Shown here piece by piece: positions 22,954 through 30,648 of a stretch of 64,000 bases of DNA. Source of the DNA: Burkholderia sp. MS389. Lineage in GTDB: Bacteria > Pseudomonadota > Gammaproteobacteria > Burkholderiales > Burkholderiaceae. Below the pieces are notes generated by a model. The model did not search any database. It was given only the letters and a program-made list of their open reading frames with translations, and had not been told where the DNA came from. The DNA is taken from contig NZ_CP045994.1 in the NCBI RefSeq assembly GCF_016899425.1, positions 620,001 through 684,000 of the forward strand, read 5' to 3'. The position numbers and the translations under genes were made by a program. How positions within the stretch are numbered: position 1 is the first letter of the stretch; the number at the start of each line of letters is the position of its first letter.

Positions 22954-23598
22954 TCACTTGCCGACGATCACGTGGGGCGGCATCTCGTCGAGCGTGCTCG
23001 CTTCCACTTCGATCTCCGAACAAACCACCGATGCGTCGACAATCGTCAGCGTTTGAGCCTGTGCGCCAATGACGCGCGGATAGCGCGACACACGCGGCCC
23101 GCGCGGCTTCTCGGCTCGCTGCGCCGGGCGGCGCAGGAAGCGCGACAGTTCCGTCAGCGCCAACTGATAGACATCCCGCTTGAACTCGATCACCGCATCG
23201 AGCGGTACCCAATACTCGTTCCAGCGCCACGCATCGAACTCCGGGTGGTCGGTCGCGCGCAAGCAAATGTCGCAATCGCGTCCAACCATCCGCAGCAGGA
23301 ACCAGATCTGCTTCTGGCCGCGGTAATGACCGCGTACTTCGCGTTTGATGAACTTGTCAGGCACCTCGTAACGCAACCAGTCGCGGGTGCGGCCGATTAT
23401 CTTGACGTGTTCCGGATGCAGGCCCGTTTCCTCGTGCAGTTCCCGGTACATCGCCTGCATGGGGGTCTCGCCGTACTTGATCCCACCTTGAGGAAACTGC
23501 CAGGAATGCTCGCGGAGCCGCTTGCCCCAAAACACCTCGTTGCGCGCGTTCAAGAGGATGATGCCGACGTTCGGGCGAAAGCCTTCACGATCCAGCAT
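22954..23598 (-). CDS. rppH: RNA pyrophosphohydrolase RppH (NudH)
   Basis: RppH removes pyrophosphate from the 5' end of triphosphorylated mRNA and so starts RNA decay. The 214-residue protein begins [17 protein letters not shown] and has a full Nudix box at about 38-60 ([20 protein letters not shown] then TGL), with the RppH-type WQFPQGG lead-in. The C-terminal extension of about 50 residues after the catalytic domain is variable. The ATG at 23598 is chosen over upstream codons by homology. It is divergent from proS. A TATAAT on the minus strand at 23632-23637 could be its -10 element. Confidence 0.95.
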   Translation of the reverse strand: MLDREGFRPNVGIILLNARNEVFWGKRLREHSWQFPQGGIKYGETPMQAMYRELHEETGLHPEHVKIIGRTRDWLRYEVPDKFIKREVRGHYRGQKQIWFLLRMVGRDCDICLRATDHPEFDAWRWNEYWVPLDAVIEFKRDVYQLALTELSRFLRRPAQRAEKPRGPRVSRYPRVIGAQAQTLTIVDASVVCSEIEVEASTLDEMPPHVIVGK

Positions 23599-23816
23599 AC
23601 AACCACCTTCGAATCCTTTAAAATTGCTTTGATTATAAACAGATAACGGGCGCTGCGCACCGTGACGGAGCGAATCCGCGCGGGGCACACCGGCTGAATT
23701 GTCCCTGATTAGTCTGCTACGTCATCTGCGCCATCGTCGTTCGCGGCGCGCCGCTTTTTCACCTTGAAACTTTTTCGGGCGCCCCGCCTGGGGGCGCCGT
23801 TTTTGGAACCGTCCGC

Positions 23817-25553
23817 ATGAAAGCTTCCCGTTTCTTTATCGGCACCCTGAAAGAGGCACCCGCCGACGCAGAGATCGTCAGCCACAAGCTGATGGTCCGC
23901 GCCGGCATGATCCGTCGCGTCGCCGGCGGCATCTACAACTACCTGCCGGTCGGCCTGCGTTCGATTCGCAAGGTCGAGGCGATCGTGCGCGAGGAAATGA
24001 ACCGGGCGGGCGCCATCGAGCTGCTGATGCCGGCCGTGCAGCCGGCCGAGCTGTGGCAGGAGTCGGGCCGCTGGGAGCAGTACGGCCCCGAGCTGCTGCG
24101 CTTCAAGGACCGCAAGGACAACGATTTCGTGATCGGGCCGACGCACGAGGAAGTCGTCACCGACATCGCGCGCAACCAGATCAAGAGCTACCGGCAGATG
24201 CCGGTGAACTTCTACCAGATCCAGACGAAGTTCCGCGACGAGATCCGCCCGCGCTTCGGCGTGATGCGCGGCCGCGAATTCATCATGAAGGACGCGTATT
24301 CGTTCGACAAGGATGCGGCCGGCCTGAACGAGTCGTACCGCAAGATGTACGACGCGTACGTGCGCATCTTCACGCGCCTGGGCCTCGAGTTCCGCGCGGT
24401 CGCGGCCGACAGCGGCTCGATCGGCGGCAACTTCTCGCACGAGTTCCACGTGATCGCCGATACCGGCGAGGACGCGATCGCGTACTGCCCGACGTCCGAA
24501 TTCGCGGCGAACGTCGAGGCGGCCGAAGCGCTGCCGCTGACGCCTGAGCGCGCGGCGCCCGCCGAAGCGATGGAAAAGGTCGCGACGCCCGGCAAGGCGA
24601 AGTGCGAGGCCGTCGCCGAACTGCTGGCGATCCCGCTCGAGCGCACGATCAAGTCGATCGTGCTCGCGACCGACAACGAAGGCGCCGAGCCGACCATCTG
24701 GCTCGTGATGCTGCGCGGCGATCACGACCTGAACGAGATCAAGGTGTCGAAGCTGCCGGGCCTGAAGAATCACCGCTTCGCGACCGAGCAGGAAATCGTC
24801 GAGTGGTTCGGCACGCCGCCGGGCTATCTCGGCCCGGTCGGCACGAAGAAGCCGGTGAAGGTGATCGCCGACCGTACGGTCGCGAACATGAGCGATTTCG
24901 TCGTCGGTGCGAACGAGGTCGACTATCACATCGCGGGCGTGAACTGGGGCCGCGACCTGCCGGAGCCGGACGTCGCCGACGTGCGCAACGTGAAGAAGGG
25001 CGATCCGTCGCCGGACGGCAAGGGCGCGATCGACATCTGCCGCGGCATCGAAGTCGGCCACGTGTTCCAGCTCGGCACCAAGTACTCGGAAGCGATGGGC
25101 GCGACGTTCCTCGACGAGTCGGGCAAGCCGCAGCCGATGCTGATGGGCTGCTACGGCGTGGGCATCACGCGCATTCTCGGCGCGGCGATCGAACAGAACT
25201 TCGACGACCGCGGGATTATCTGGCCCGAGTCGATCGCGCCGTTCGAGGTCGTGCTGTGCCCGATGGGCTATGACCGCAGCGACATGGTGCGCGAGACGGC
25301 CGACAAGCTGTACGCGGAACTCGTCGCGGCCGGCATCGACGTGATCCTCGACGATCGCGGCGAGCGCCCGGGCGTGATGTTTGCCGACTGGGAGCTGATC
25401 GGCGTGCCGCATCGTCTCGTGATCGGCGAGCGCGGCCTGAAGGAAGGCAAGATCGAGTACCAGGGCCGCCGCGACGCCGAAGCGACGCTGCTGCCGGCCG
25501 ACACGGCCGCGGCGACGGTCGCCGAAAAGATCCGCGCCGCGCTCGCGCACTAA
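23817..25553 (+). CDS. proS: Prolyl-tRNA synthetase ProS
   Basis: ProS charges tRNA-Pro. The 578-residue protein has the class II motifs: motif 1 near [17 protein letters not shown], motif 2 in [17 protein letters not shown], and motif 3 in [15 protein letters not shown]. The YbaK-like editing insertion lies between motifs 2 and 3 ([19 protein letters not shown] onward), as in bacterial-type enzymes. The ATG at 23817 gives [11 protein letters not shown]. marC follows 21 bases after the stop. Confidence 0.98.
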   Translation: MKASRFFIGTLKEAPADAEIVSHKLMVRAGMIRRVAGGIYNYLPVGLRSIRKVEAIVREEMNRAGAIELLMPAVQPAELWQESGRWEQYGPELLRFKDRKDNDFVIGPTHEEVVTDIARNQIKSYRQMPVNFYQIQTKFRDEIRPRFGVMRGREFIMKDAYSFDKDAAGLNESYRKMYDAYVRIFTRLGLEFRAVAADSGSIGGNFSHEFHVIADTGEDAIAYCPTSEFAANVEAAEALPLTPERAAPAEAMEKVATPGKAKCEAVAELLAIPLERTIKSIVLATDNEGAEPTIWLVMLRGDHDLNEIKVSKLPGLKNHRFATEQEIVEWFGTPPGYLGPVGTKKPVKVIADRTVANMSDFVVGANEVDYHIAGVNWGRDLPEPDVADVRNVKKGDPSPDGKGAIDICRGIEVGHVFQLGTKYSEAMGATFLDESGKPQPMLMGCYGVGITRILGAAIEQNFDDRGIIWPESIAPFEVVLCPMGYDRSDMVRETADKLYAELVAAGIDVILDDRGERPGVMFADWELIGVPHRLVIGERGLKEGKIEYQGRRDAEATLLPADTAAATVAEKIRAALAH

Positions 25554-25574
25554 GCGCGGCGACCGGGGGACACG

Positions 25575-26183
25575 ATGGAATACACGTTCCTGTCGGCCAC
25601 CGTGCTCCTCGTGCTGATCACGGATCCGCTCGGCAACATCCCGCTGTTCATCACGGCGATGCGGGATGTGCCGCGCGAGCGGCGCGTGAAGCTGATCCTG
25701 CGCGAAGTGGGGATCGCGTTCGTGATCCTGCTGTTCTTCATGCTGGTCGGCGACCGCTTCCTGCGGATGATGAGCCTCACCGACCTGTCGCTGCGGCTCG
25801 GCGGCGGGATCGTGCTGTTCCTGATCGCGCTGCGGATGATCTTCCCGCATCCGGACGGCGCGCTCGGCAGCGATCCGCGCGCGGGCGGCGAGCCGTTCAT
25901 CGTGCCGCTCGCGATTCCGGCGCTGGCCGGGCCGTCCGCGCTCGCGACGGTGATGCTGCTGACGTCGCAGGCGCCCGGCAAAATGCTCGAGTGGGTCGGC
26001 GCGCTGACGGTCACGATGATCGTCTGCGCGATCACGCTGGTGCTGGCCGAACGGATTCAGGCGTGGCTCGGCGAGCGGACCGTCGCCGCGTTCGAGCGGC
26101 TGATGGGCCTCGTGCTCGTCGCGATCTCGGTCGAGATGCTGCTCGCGGGCATTCGCGCGTTCGTGCACCAGTTGCAGCCGTAG
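25575..26183 (+). CDS. MarC-family membrane protein
   Basis: A 202-residue polytopic inner-membrane protein with about six hydrophobic segments. The family hallmarks are VLITDPLGNIPLFI near the start and PLAIPALAGPSALATVMLL in the middle. MarC-like proteins were once thought to affect antibiotic resistance, but their function is unresolved. The ATG at 25575 lies 21 bases after proS, so the two are probably co-transcribed. A terminator follows. Confidence 0.9.
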   Translation: MEYTFLSATVLLVLITDPLGNIPLFITAMRDVPRERRVKLILREVGIAFVILLFFMLVGDRFLRMMSLTDLSLRLGGGIVLFLIALRMIFPHPDGALGSDPRAGGEPFIVPLAIPALAGPSALATVMLLTSQAPGKMLEWVGALTVTMIVCAITLVLAERIQAWLGERTVAAFERLMGLVLVAISVEMLLAGIRAFVHQLQP

Positions 26184-26207
26184 CGCGGGCGGCGCGGCGG
26201 GCCGACG

Positions 26208-26246
26208 AAAAAAAGCGGCGCTCCGGGCAACCGGAGCGCCGCTTTC
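26208..26246. terminator. Bidirectional terminator between marC and the phosphoribosyltransferase gene
   Basis: GCGGCGCTCCGG and CCGGAGCGCCGC pair perfectly over 12 bases around a GCAA tetraloop, with an A7 run on the left and a T run on the right. It can end both converging transcripts. Confidence 0.93.
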
Positions 26247-26272
26247 TATTTATATAGCGGACAGCGCGGCGA

Positions 26273-26824
26273 TCAGACGTTCGCGGTCAGCGCGCGGATC
26301 GTCGGCAGGTTGCGCCAGTAGCCCTTCGCGTCCATCCCGCAGCCGAACACGTAGCGGTCCGGCACCGAGAAGCCGCAGAAGTCGGGGTGCAGCGGTTTCG
26401 CCTTCGCGAGCGTCTTCTCGCACAGCACGGCCGACATGAAGCGCTTCGCGCCCATGTCGAGGATGCGGTCGCGGATCGCGGCCATCGTCTCGCCTTCGTC
26501 GAGGATGTCGTCGAGTACGAGCACGATGCGGTCCTTCACCGATTCGCGCGGCGCGACGCGCCAGTGCATCTCCGGGCTGCCCTGCGTCGTGTTGCGGTAG
26601 CGGGTCAGGTGGATGTAGTCGAATTCGAGCGGGAAATCGAGATGCGGCAGCAGCATCCCGGTAAACACCGCAGCGCCGCCCATCACCGAGAGAACGAGCG
26701 GGAACGCGTCGCCGATCTCGGCGCGGATCGCGTCGGCCATCTTCGAGATCGACGCATTGACGGCGTCGGCCGAGACGATCTCTTCGGAGTGGTCGAAAAT
26801 GTGGAGGGCTTCTTCGCGGTTCAT
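26273..26824 (-). CDS. Hypoxanthine-guanine phosphoribosyltransferase-type enzyme
   Basis: The 183-residue protein is a type I phosphoribosyltransferase. It has the PRPP-binding motif VLVLDDILDEGET and the upstream hydrophobic strand PLVLSVMGGAAVFTGML. In this lineage these are annotated as hypoxanthine-guanine PRTases, which turn purine bases into nucleotides for salvage. The base specificity cannot be read directly. The ATG at 26824 (MNREEALHIF) is preferred to an upstream start nine codons earlier. It converges with marC and follows ffh by 94 bases on the same strand. Confidence 0.88.
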   Translation of the reverse strand: MNREEALHIFDHSEEIVSADAVNASISKMADAIRAEIGDAFPLVLSVMGGAAVFTGMLLPHLDFPLEFDYIHLTRYRNTTQGSPEMHWRVAPRESVKDRIVLVLDDILDEGETMAAIRDRILDMGAKRFMSAVLCEKTLAKAKPLHPDFCGFSVPDRYVFGCGMDAKGYWRNLPTIRALTANV

Positions 26825-26918
26825 GTGTTCTGGCGGGCAGTCGGTATACAAATAAGGATGAAGCAGAACGGCAGGCGCGCGCTACGGCAAAAACCCGCGC
26901 GCCGGCCGACGGACGTAA

Positions 26919-28286
26919 TCAGCGCATGCCGGGCATCATGCCTTTCAGGCCGCGCATCATCTTCTGCATGTTGCCGCCCTTCAGCTTCTTCATCATCGTA
27001 CGCATCTGGTCGTACTGGTTCAGCATCCGGTTGACTTCCTGCACCGGCACGCCCGCGCCGGCCGCAATGCGGCGCTTGCGCGTCGCCTTGATGATTTCGG
27101 GTTTCGCGCGCTCGGCGGGCGTCATCGAGCTGATGATGCCTTCCATCCGGCGGATCGACTTCTCGGCCTGGCCCATGTCGGCGCCGGCAGCCGCCTGCTG
27201 GAATTGCGCGGGGAGTTTGTCCATCAGCGACGACAAACCGCCCATGTTCTTCATCTGCGAGATCTGCGCGCGGAAATCGTTCAAGTCGAAATCGCCGCCT
27301 TTCTTGACCTTGTCGGCGAGCTTCTGCGCGGCCTGGACATCGACGCCGCGCTGCGCTTCCTCGACGAGCGCGAGGATGTCGCCCATGCCGAGGATCCGGT
27401 TCGCCATCCGGTCGGGGTGGAACACCTCGAGGCCGTCGAGCTTCTCGGCGACGCCGACGAACTTGATCGGCTTGCCCGTGACGTGACGCACCGACAGCGC
27501 GGCGCCGCCGCGCGAATCGCCGTCGAGCTTGGTCAGCACGACGCCGGTGAGCGGCAGCGTGTCGTTGAACGCCTTCGCGGTGTTGACGGCATCCTGGCCG
27601 AGCATCGCGTCGACGACGAACAGCGTTTCGGCCGGCTTCAGCGCGCCGTGCAGCGCGGCGATTTCCTGCATCATCGCTTCGTCGATGCCGAGGCGGCCGG
27701 CCGTGTCGACGAGCAGCACGTCATGGTAGTGGCGCTTCGCCCAGTCGACGGCCGCGAGCGCGATGTCGACGGGCTTCTGGTCCGGCGTGGACGGGAAGAA
27801 GTCGGCGCCGACCTGCTCGGTCACCGTTTTCAGCTGCATGATCGCGGCCGGCCGATACACGTCGCACGACACCGTGAGCACCTTCTTCTTGTACTTCTCG
27901 CGCAGCAGCTTCGCGAGCTTGCCGACGGTCGTGGTCTTGCCCGCGCCCTGCAGGCCGGCCATCAGGACCACGGCGGGCGGTGTGACCGCGAGGTTCAGCT
28001 CGGCGGCCTTGCCTTCGTAGTCGCCGCCGATCACGGCGGTCAGTTCCTTCTGGACCACGCCGACGAGCGCCTGGCCCGGCGACAGGCTGCTGATCACTTC
28101 TTCGCCGAGCGCCTTTTCCTTGACCTTGGCGATGAATTCGCGGACGACCGGCAGCGACACGTCGGCTTCCAGCAGCGCGAGACGCACCTCGCGGAGCATC
28201 TCCTGCGTGTTCGCCTCGGTGAGCCGGGCCTCGCCGCGCAGCGTCTTGACGACGCGCGCCATCCGTTGAGTGAGATTGTCGAGCAT
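26919..28286 (-). CDS. ffh: Signal recognition particle protein Ffh
   Basis: Ffh binds 4.5S RNA and the signal sequences of nascent membrane proteins. The 455-residue protein has an N domain, a G domain with G1 GLQGAGKTTT and the DTAGR motif, and a Met-rich M domain at the C-terminus (MKKLKGGNMQKMMRGLKGMM). The ATG at 28286 gives MLDNLTQRMARVVK. It is divergent from the ypjD-like gene, with a 89-base shared gap. I saw no 4.5S RNA gene next to it. Confidence 0.98.
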   Translation of the reverse strand: MLDNLTQRMARVVKTLRGEARLTEANTQEMLREVRLALLEADVSLPVVREFIAKVKEKALGEEVISSLSPGQALVGVVQKELTAVIGGDYEGKAAELNLAVTPPAVVLMAGLQGAGKTTTVGKLAKLLREKYKKKVLTVSCDVYRPAAIMQLKTVTEQVGADFFPSTPDQKPVDIALAAVDWAKRHYHDVLLVDTAGRLGIDEAMMQEIAALHGALKPAETLFVVDAMLGQDAVNTAKAFNDTLPLTGVVLTKLDGDSRGGAALSVRHVTGKPIKFVGVAEKLDGLEVFHPDRMANRILGMGDILALVEEAQRGVDVQAAQKLADKVKKGGDFDLNDFRAQISQMKNMGGLSSLMDKLPAQFQQAAAGADMGQAEKSIRRMEGIISSMTPAERAKPEIIKATRKRRIAAGAGVPVQEVNRMLNQYDQMRTMMKKLKGGNMQKMMRGLKGMMPGMR

Positions 28287-28375
28287 GGGGAGCGATGGAC
28301 AGTGGGGCCCGAAGGCGCGGCGGAACCGAACAAAGGGAGCCGTCGCGGGAAGGGGGCCTAGTGTAAACTTCGAAC

Positions 28376-29269
28376 ATGGATATTGTACTGTATGCCCTCA
28401 CCGCATTCCTGTACGGCGGCCTCGCCGTCGCAGGCTGGCGCACGCATCGCCAGGGCGCGACGCCGCTCGTCGCGAGCGTGCCGGCCGTGCCGGTCCCTGC
28501 ATCGGCCGCGTCCGGGATGAGCGGGGCCGGTCGCGCGCTGCTGTTCGCCGCGCTGCTCGCGCACGGCGTGCTGCTCCACATGACGATCTTTCCGAACGAC
28601 GCGATGGTGTTCGGCTTCGCGTTCGCGCTGTCCGCGATGTTCTGGCTCGGCGCCGGCATCTACTGGATCGAGAGCTTCTTCTTCCCGCTCGACAGCCTGC
28701 GCCTGCTGGTGCTGCCGCTCGCGTGCGGCGCGTCGCTGCTGCCGCTCGTGTTCGGCGGCGTGCGGGTGCTGCCTTATGCCGCAGCGCCGCTGTTCAAGCT
28801 GCATTTCCTGATCGCGAACATCGCGTACGGCCTTTTCGCGATCGCCGCGCTGCACGCGATCCTGATGCTGATGGTCGAGCGGCGCCTGCAGTCGCTGCGG
28901 CACGGCGGGCGCGACGGCTCGACCGGCTGGATCGCGAGCTGGCTCGAAACGCTGCCGCCGCTGCTCACGCTCGAGAAGCTGCTGTTCCGCCTGATCGGCG
29001 CCGGCTTCGTGCTGCTGACGCTGACGCTCGCGTCGGGCATCCTGTTCAGCGAACAGGTCGACGCGCGCGCGTTGCGGCTCGACCACAAGACGGTGTTCGC
29101 GATCCTGTCGTGGCTGATGTTCGGCGGCCTGCTGGTCGCCCGCAAGACGTCGGGCTGGCGCGGCCGCGGCGCCGCGCGCTGGGTGCTCGTGTCGTTCGCC
29201 GCGCTGCTGCTCGCGTATGTCGGCAGCCGATTCGTGTTCGAGGTGCTGCTGCACCGCTCCGTGGTTTGA
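28376..29269 (+). CDS. Cytochrome c assembly-like inner-membrane protein (YpjD type)
   Basis: The 297-residue protein has about eight hydrophobic segments and resembles the CcsA/CcmC family (pfam cytochrome c assembly protein), of which E. coli YpjD is a member. The haem-handling tryptophan-rich motif of true CcsA proteins is not obvious here, so a role in haem delivery is uncertain. The pairing of ypjD with ffh, divergently, is widely conserved. The ATG at 28376 follows a weak site. The PP0621-like gene begins 13 bases after the stop. Confidence 0.83.
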   Translation: MDIVLYALTAFLYGGLAVAGWRTHRQGATPLVASVPAVPVPASAASGMSGAGRALLFAALLAHGVLLHMTIFPNDAMVFGFAFALSAMFWLGAGIYWIESFFFPLDSLRLLVLPLACGASLLPLVFGGVRVLPYAAAPLFKLHFLIANIAYGLFAIAALHAILMLMVERRLQSLRHGGRDGSTGWIASWLETLPPLLTLEKLLFRLIGAGFVLLTLTLASGILFSEQVDARALRLDHKTVFAILSWLMFGGLLVARKTSGWRGRGAARWVLVSFAALLLAYVGSRFVFEVLLHRSVV

Positions 29270-29282
29270 CCGCAGGTTTCCG

Positions 29283-29609
29283 ATGCGACAGATTCTTCTC
29301 CTGATCCTTCTCTTCTTCGCCGGTTCTTGGCTCGCGCGCAAGCTGCGCCACGCGCAGGAACAGGCGCAGGCGCGCACCGGCCGCGGCGCCGGTTACGACG
29401 GCGCGCCTGGTGCCGGTGCCGGTGCCGGTGGTGGCGCCGCGCGCCCGAACGGCGACGCGCGGTCGCTGCCCGAGCCGATGGTGCGTTGCGCCGAATGCGG
29501 CGTGCACGCGCCGAAGGGCGACGCCGTCGCCGCGAGCGGCGAATACTTCTGCAGCGCCGAGCATGCGCAGCGCCACGCCACGCGCGTGAACGGCCGCGAC
29601 GCGCGATGA
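29283..29609 (+). CDS. PP0621-like protein with a short zinc-ribbon motif
   Basis: The 108-residue product has an N-terminal membrane span (QILLLILLFFAGSWLA), a Gly/Ala-rich low-complexity stretch, and a C-terminal motif CAECG...YFCSAEHAQRH that resembles a treble-clef zinc site. Proteins of this kind (PP0621 family) are found between the ypjD-like and ampD genes in betaproteobacteria. Function unknown. The stop overlaps the ampD start as ATGA, so coupling with ampD is likely. Confidence 0.8.
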   Translation: MRQILLLILLFFAGSWLARKLRHAQEQAQARTGRGAGYDGAPGAGAGAGGGAARPNGDARSLPEPMVRCAECGVHAPKGDAVAASGEYFCSAEHAQRHATRVNGRDAR

Positions 29610-30196
29610 GCGACGCGCCGGTGTTGTCGGTCGACGCGAACGGCTGGGTGCGCGAAGCGCGCCATGCGCCGTCGCCGAACTTCGAGGCGCGGCCCGCGGG
29701 TGCGGCGCCGACGCTCGTGGTCGTCCACAACATCAGCCTGCCGCCCGGCGAATTCGGCGGCGACGCGATCGAGGCGCTGTTCCTGAATCGCCTCGACTGC
29801 GATGCCCACCCCTATTACCAGCGCCACCTGCGCGGCGTGCGCGTGTCCGCCCATTTCCTGATCCGCCGCGGCGGCGAACTCGTGCAGTTCGTGTCGTGCG
29901 ACGAGCGCGCGTGGCACGCGGGCTCGTCCGAGTTCTTCGGCCGCACCCGCTGCAACGATTTCTCGATCGGCATCGAGCTCGAAGGCGCGGACGACGTCCC
30001 GTTCGACGATGCGCAATACGCGGTGCTCGCCGCGCTCTCCCGCGCGCTCGCCGCGCACTATCCGGTCGACGCGTTCGCGGGTCACTCGGACGTCGCGCCG
30101 GGCCGCAAGACCGACCCGGGCCCGCACTTCGATTGGCAACGCTTCGCGAGCGATGCCGGTTTTTCCGCCGAATACTTTCCTTTCCGTCAGCACTGA
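29606..30196 (+). CDS. ampD: 1,6-anhydro-N-acetylmuramyl-L-alanine amidase AmpD
   Basis: AmpD cleaves anhydro-muropeptides in the cytoplasm during peptidoglycan recycling, and in many species thereby keeps AmpC-type beta-lactamase off. The 196-residue protein is an amidase-2 enzyme with zinc ligands visible as the His of VVHNISLPP, and the His and Asp of GHSDVAPGRKTDPG. The ATG at 29606 overlaps the previous stop. A long in-frame extension upstream is Arg-rich and not part of the protein. Confidence 0.95.
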   Translation: MSDAPVLSVDANGWVREARHAPSPNFEARPAGAAPTLVVVHNISLPPGEFGGDAIEALFLNRLDCDAHPYYQRHLRGVRVSAHFLIRRGGELVQFVSCDERAWHAGSSEFFGRTRCNDFSIGIELEGADDVPFDDAQYAVLAALSRALAAHYPVDAFAGHSDVAPGRKTDPGPHFDWQRFASDAGFSAEYFPFRQH

Positions 30197-30648
30197 TCGC
30201 GGGGTTTTTTGAGCGGAGAAAGTTTTTTCTCCGACCAATGCCTTGCCGTGTCTGCGCGCGAGCGATGTCAAGACCTTCGCCGCAAATTATCCGTTTGGAC
30301 GTCCTCCGAATGTCCACTATACTTGGTGCCAGTTGAGCAGTTCTGTACTAGATATAGTGTGTGTCGCAGGGGAAAACCCGAGCGGCACCGGCCGGCGGGC
30401 AACGTCGGCGGACAGGGTTCTCACGGCGGCGCGTCAGGCCGGGCGGTCCGGGCGTCGCGACCAGCGCAGCGAACATCGACGGGGCAGGGTACACATGACG
30501 AAGCACACGACCGGCTGGGTTGTCGCGCATCGACCGAACCGGCTTCCCCGGCGCATCGCTCGCCTCTTACCGCTCGCGCACCGCATTGCGCAGCGTTCGT
30601 TTTAATCCGCGGTTCTCTCCGCACCATCCAACACCAGGAGCTTTGCAC
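30197..30648 (+). other. 452-bp intergenic region upstream of nrdA
   Basis: It holds a hairpin (CGGAGAAA-gttt-TTTCTCCG, 30214-30233) shortly after ampD. Two NrdR-like boxes follow around 30314-30360. After those comes about 290 bases of leader without a convincing gene. A good ribosome site, AGGAG at 30636-30640, serves nrdA. A small plus-strand reading frame at 30243-30605 has no ribosome site or recognisable domain. Confidence 0.6.
30314..30360 (+). promoter_or_regulatory. Pair of NrdR-like boxes upstream of nrdA
   Basis: Box 1, CCACTATACTTGGTGC (30314-30329), and box 2, GTACTAGATATAGTGT (30345-30360), both resemble the NrdR consensus ACACWATATATWGTGT. Their starts are 31 bases apart, about three helical turns, as expected for the NrdR repressor. 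TATAGT in box 2 could be the -10 element. NrdR represses ribonucleotide reductase genes when dATP is high. nrdR itself is not in the window. Confidence 0.8.

Noticed and set aside
30243..30360. A DnaA-box-like TTATCCGTT near 30290
   Set aside because: Only six of nine bases match TTATCCACA and there is no cluster, so no origin or DnaA regulation is claimed.
30243..30605. Small plus-strand frame between ampD and nrdA as a gene
   Set aside because: It lacks a ribosome site and any recognisable domain, and it overlaps the NrdR-like boxes.
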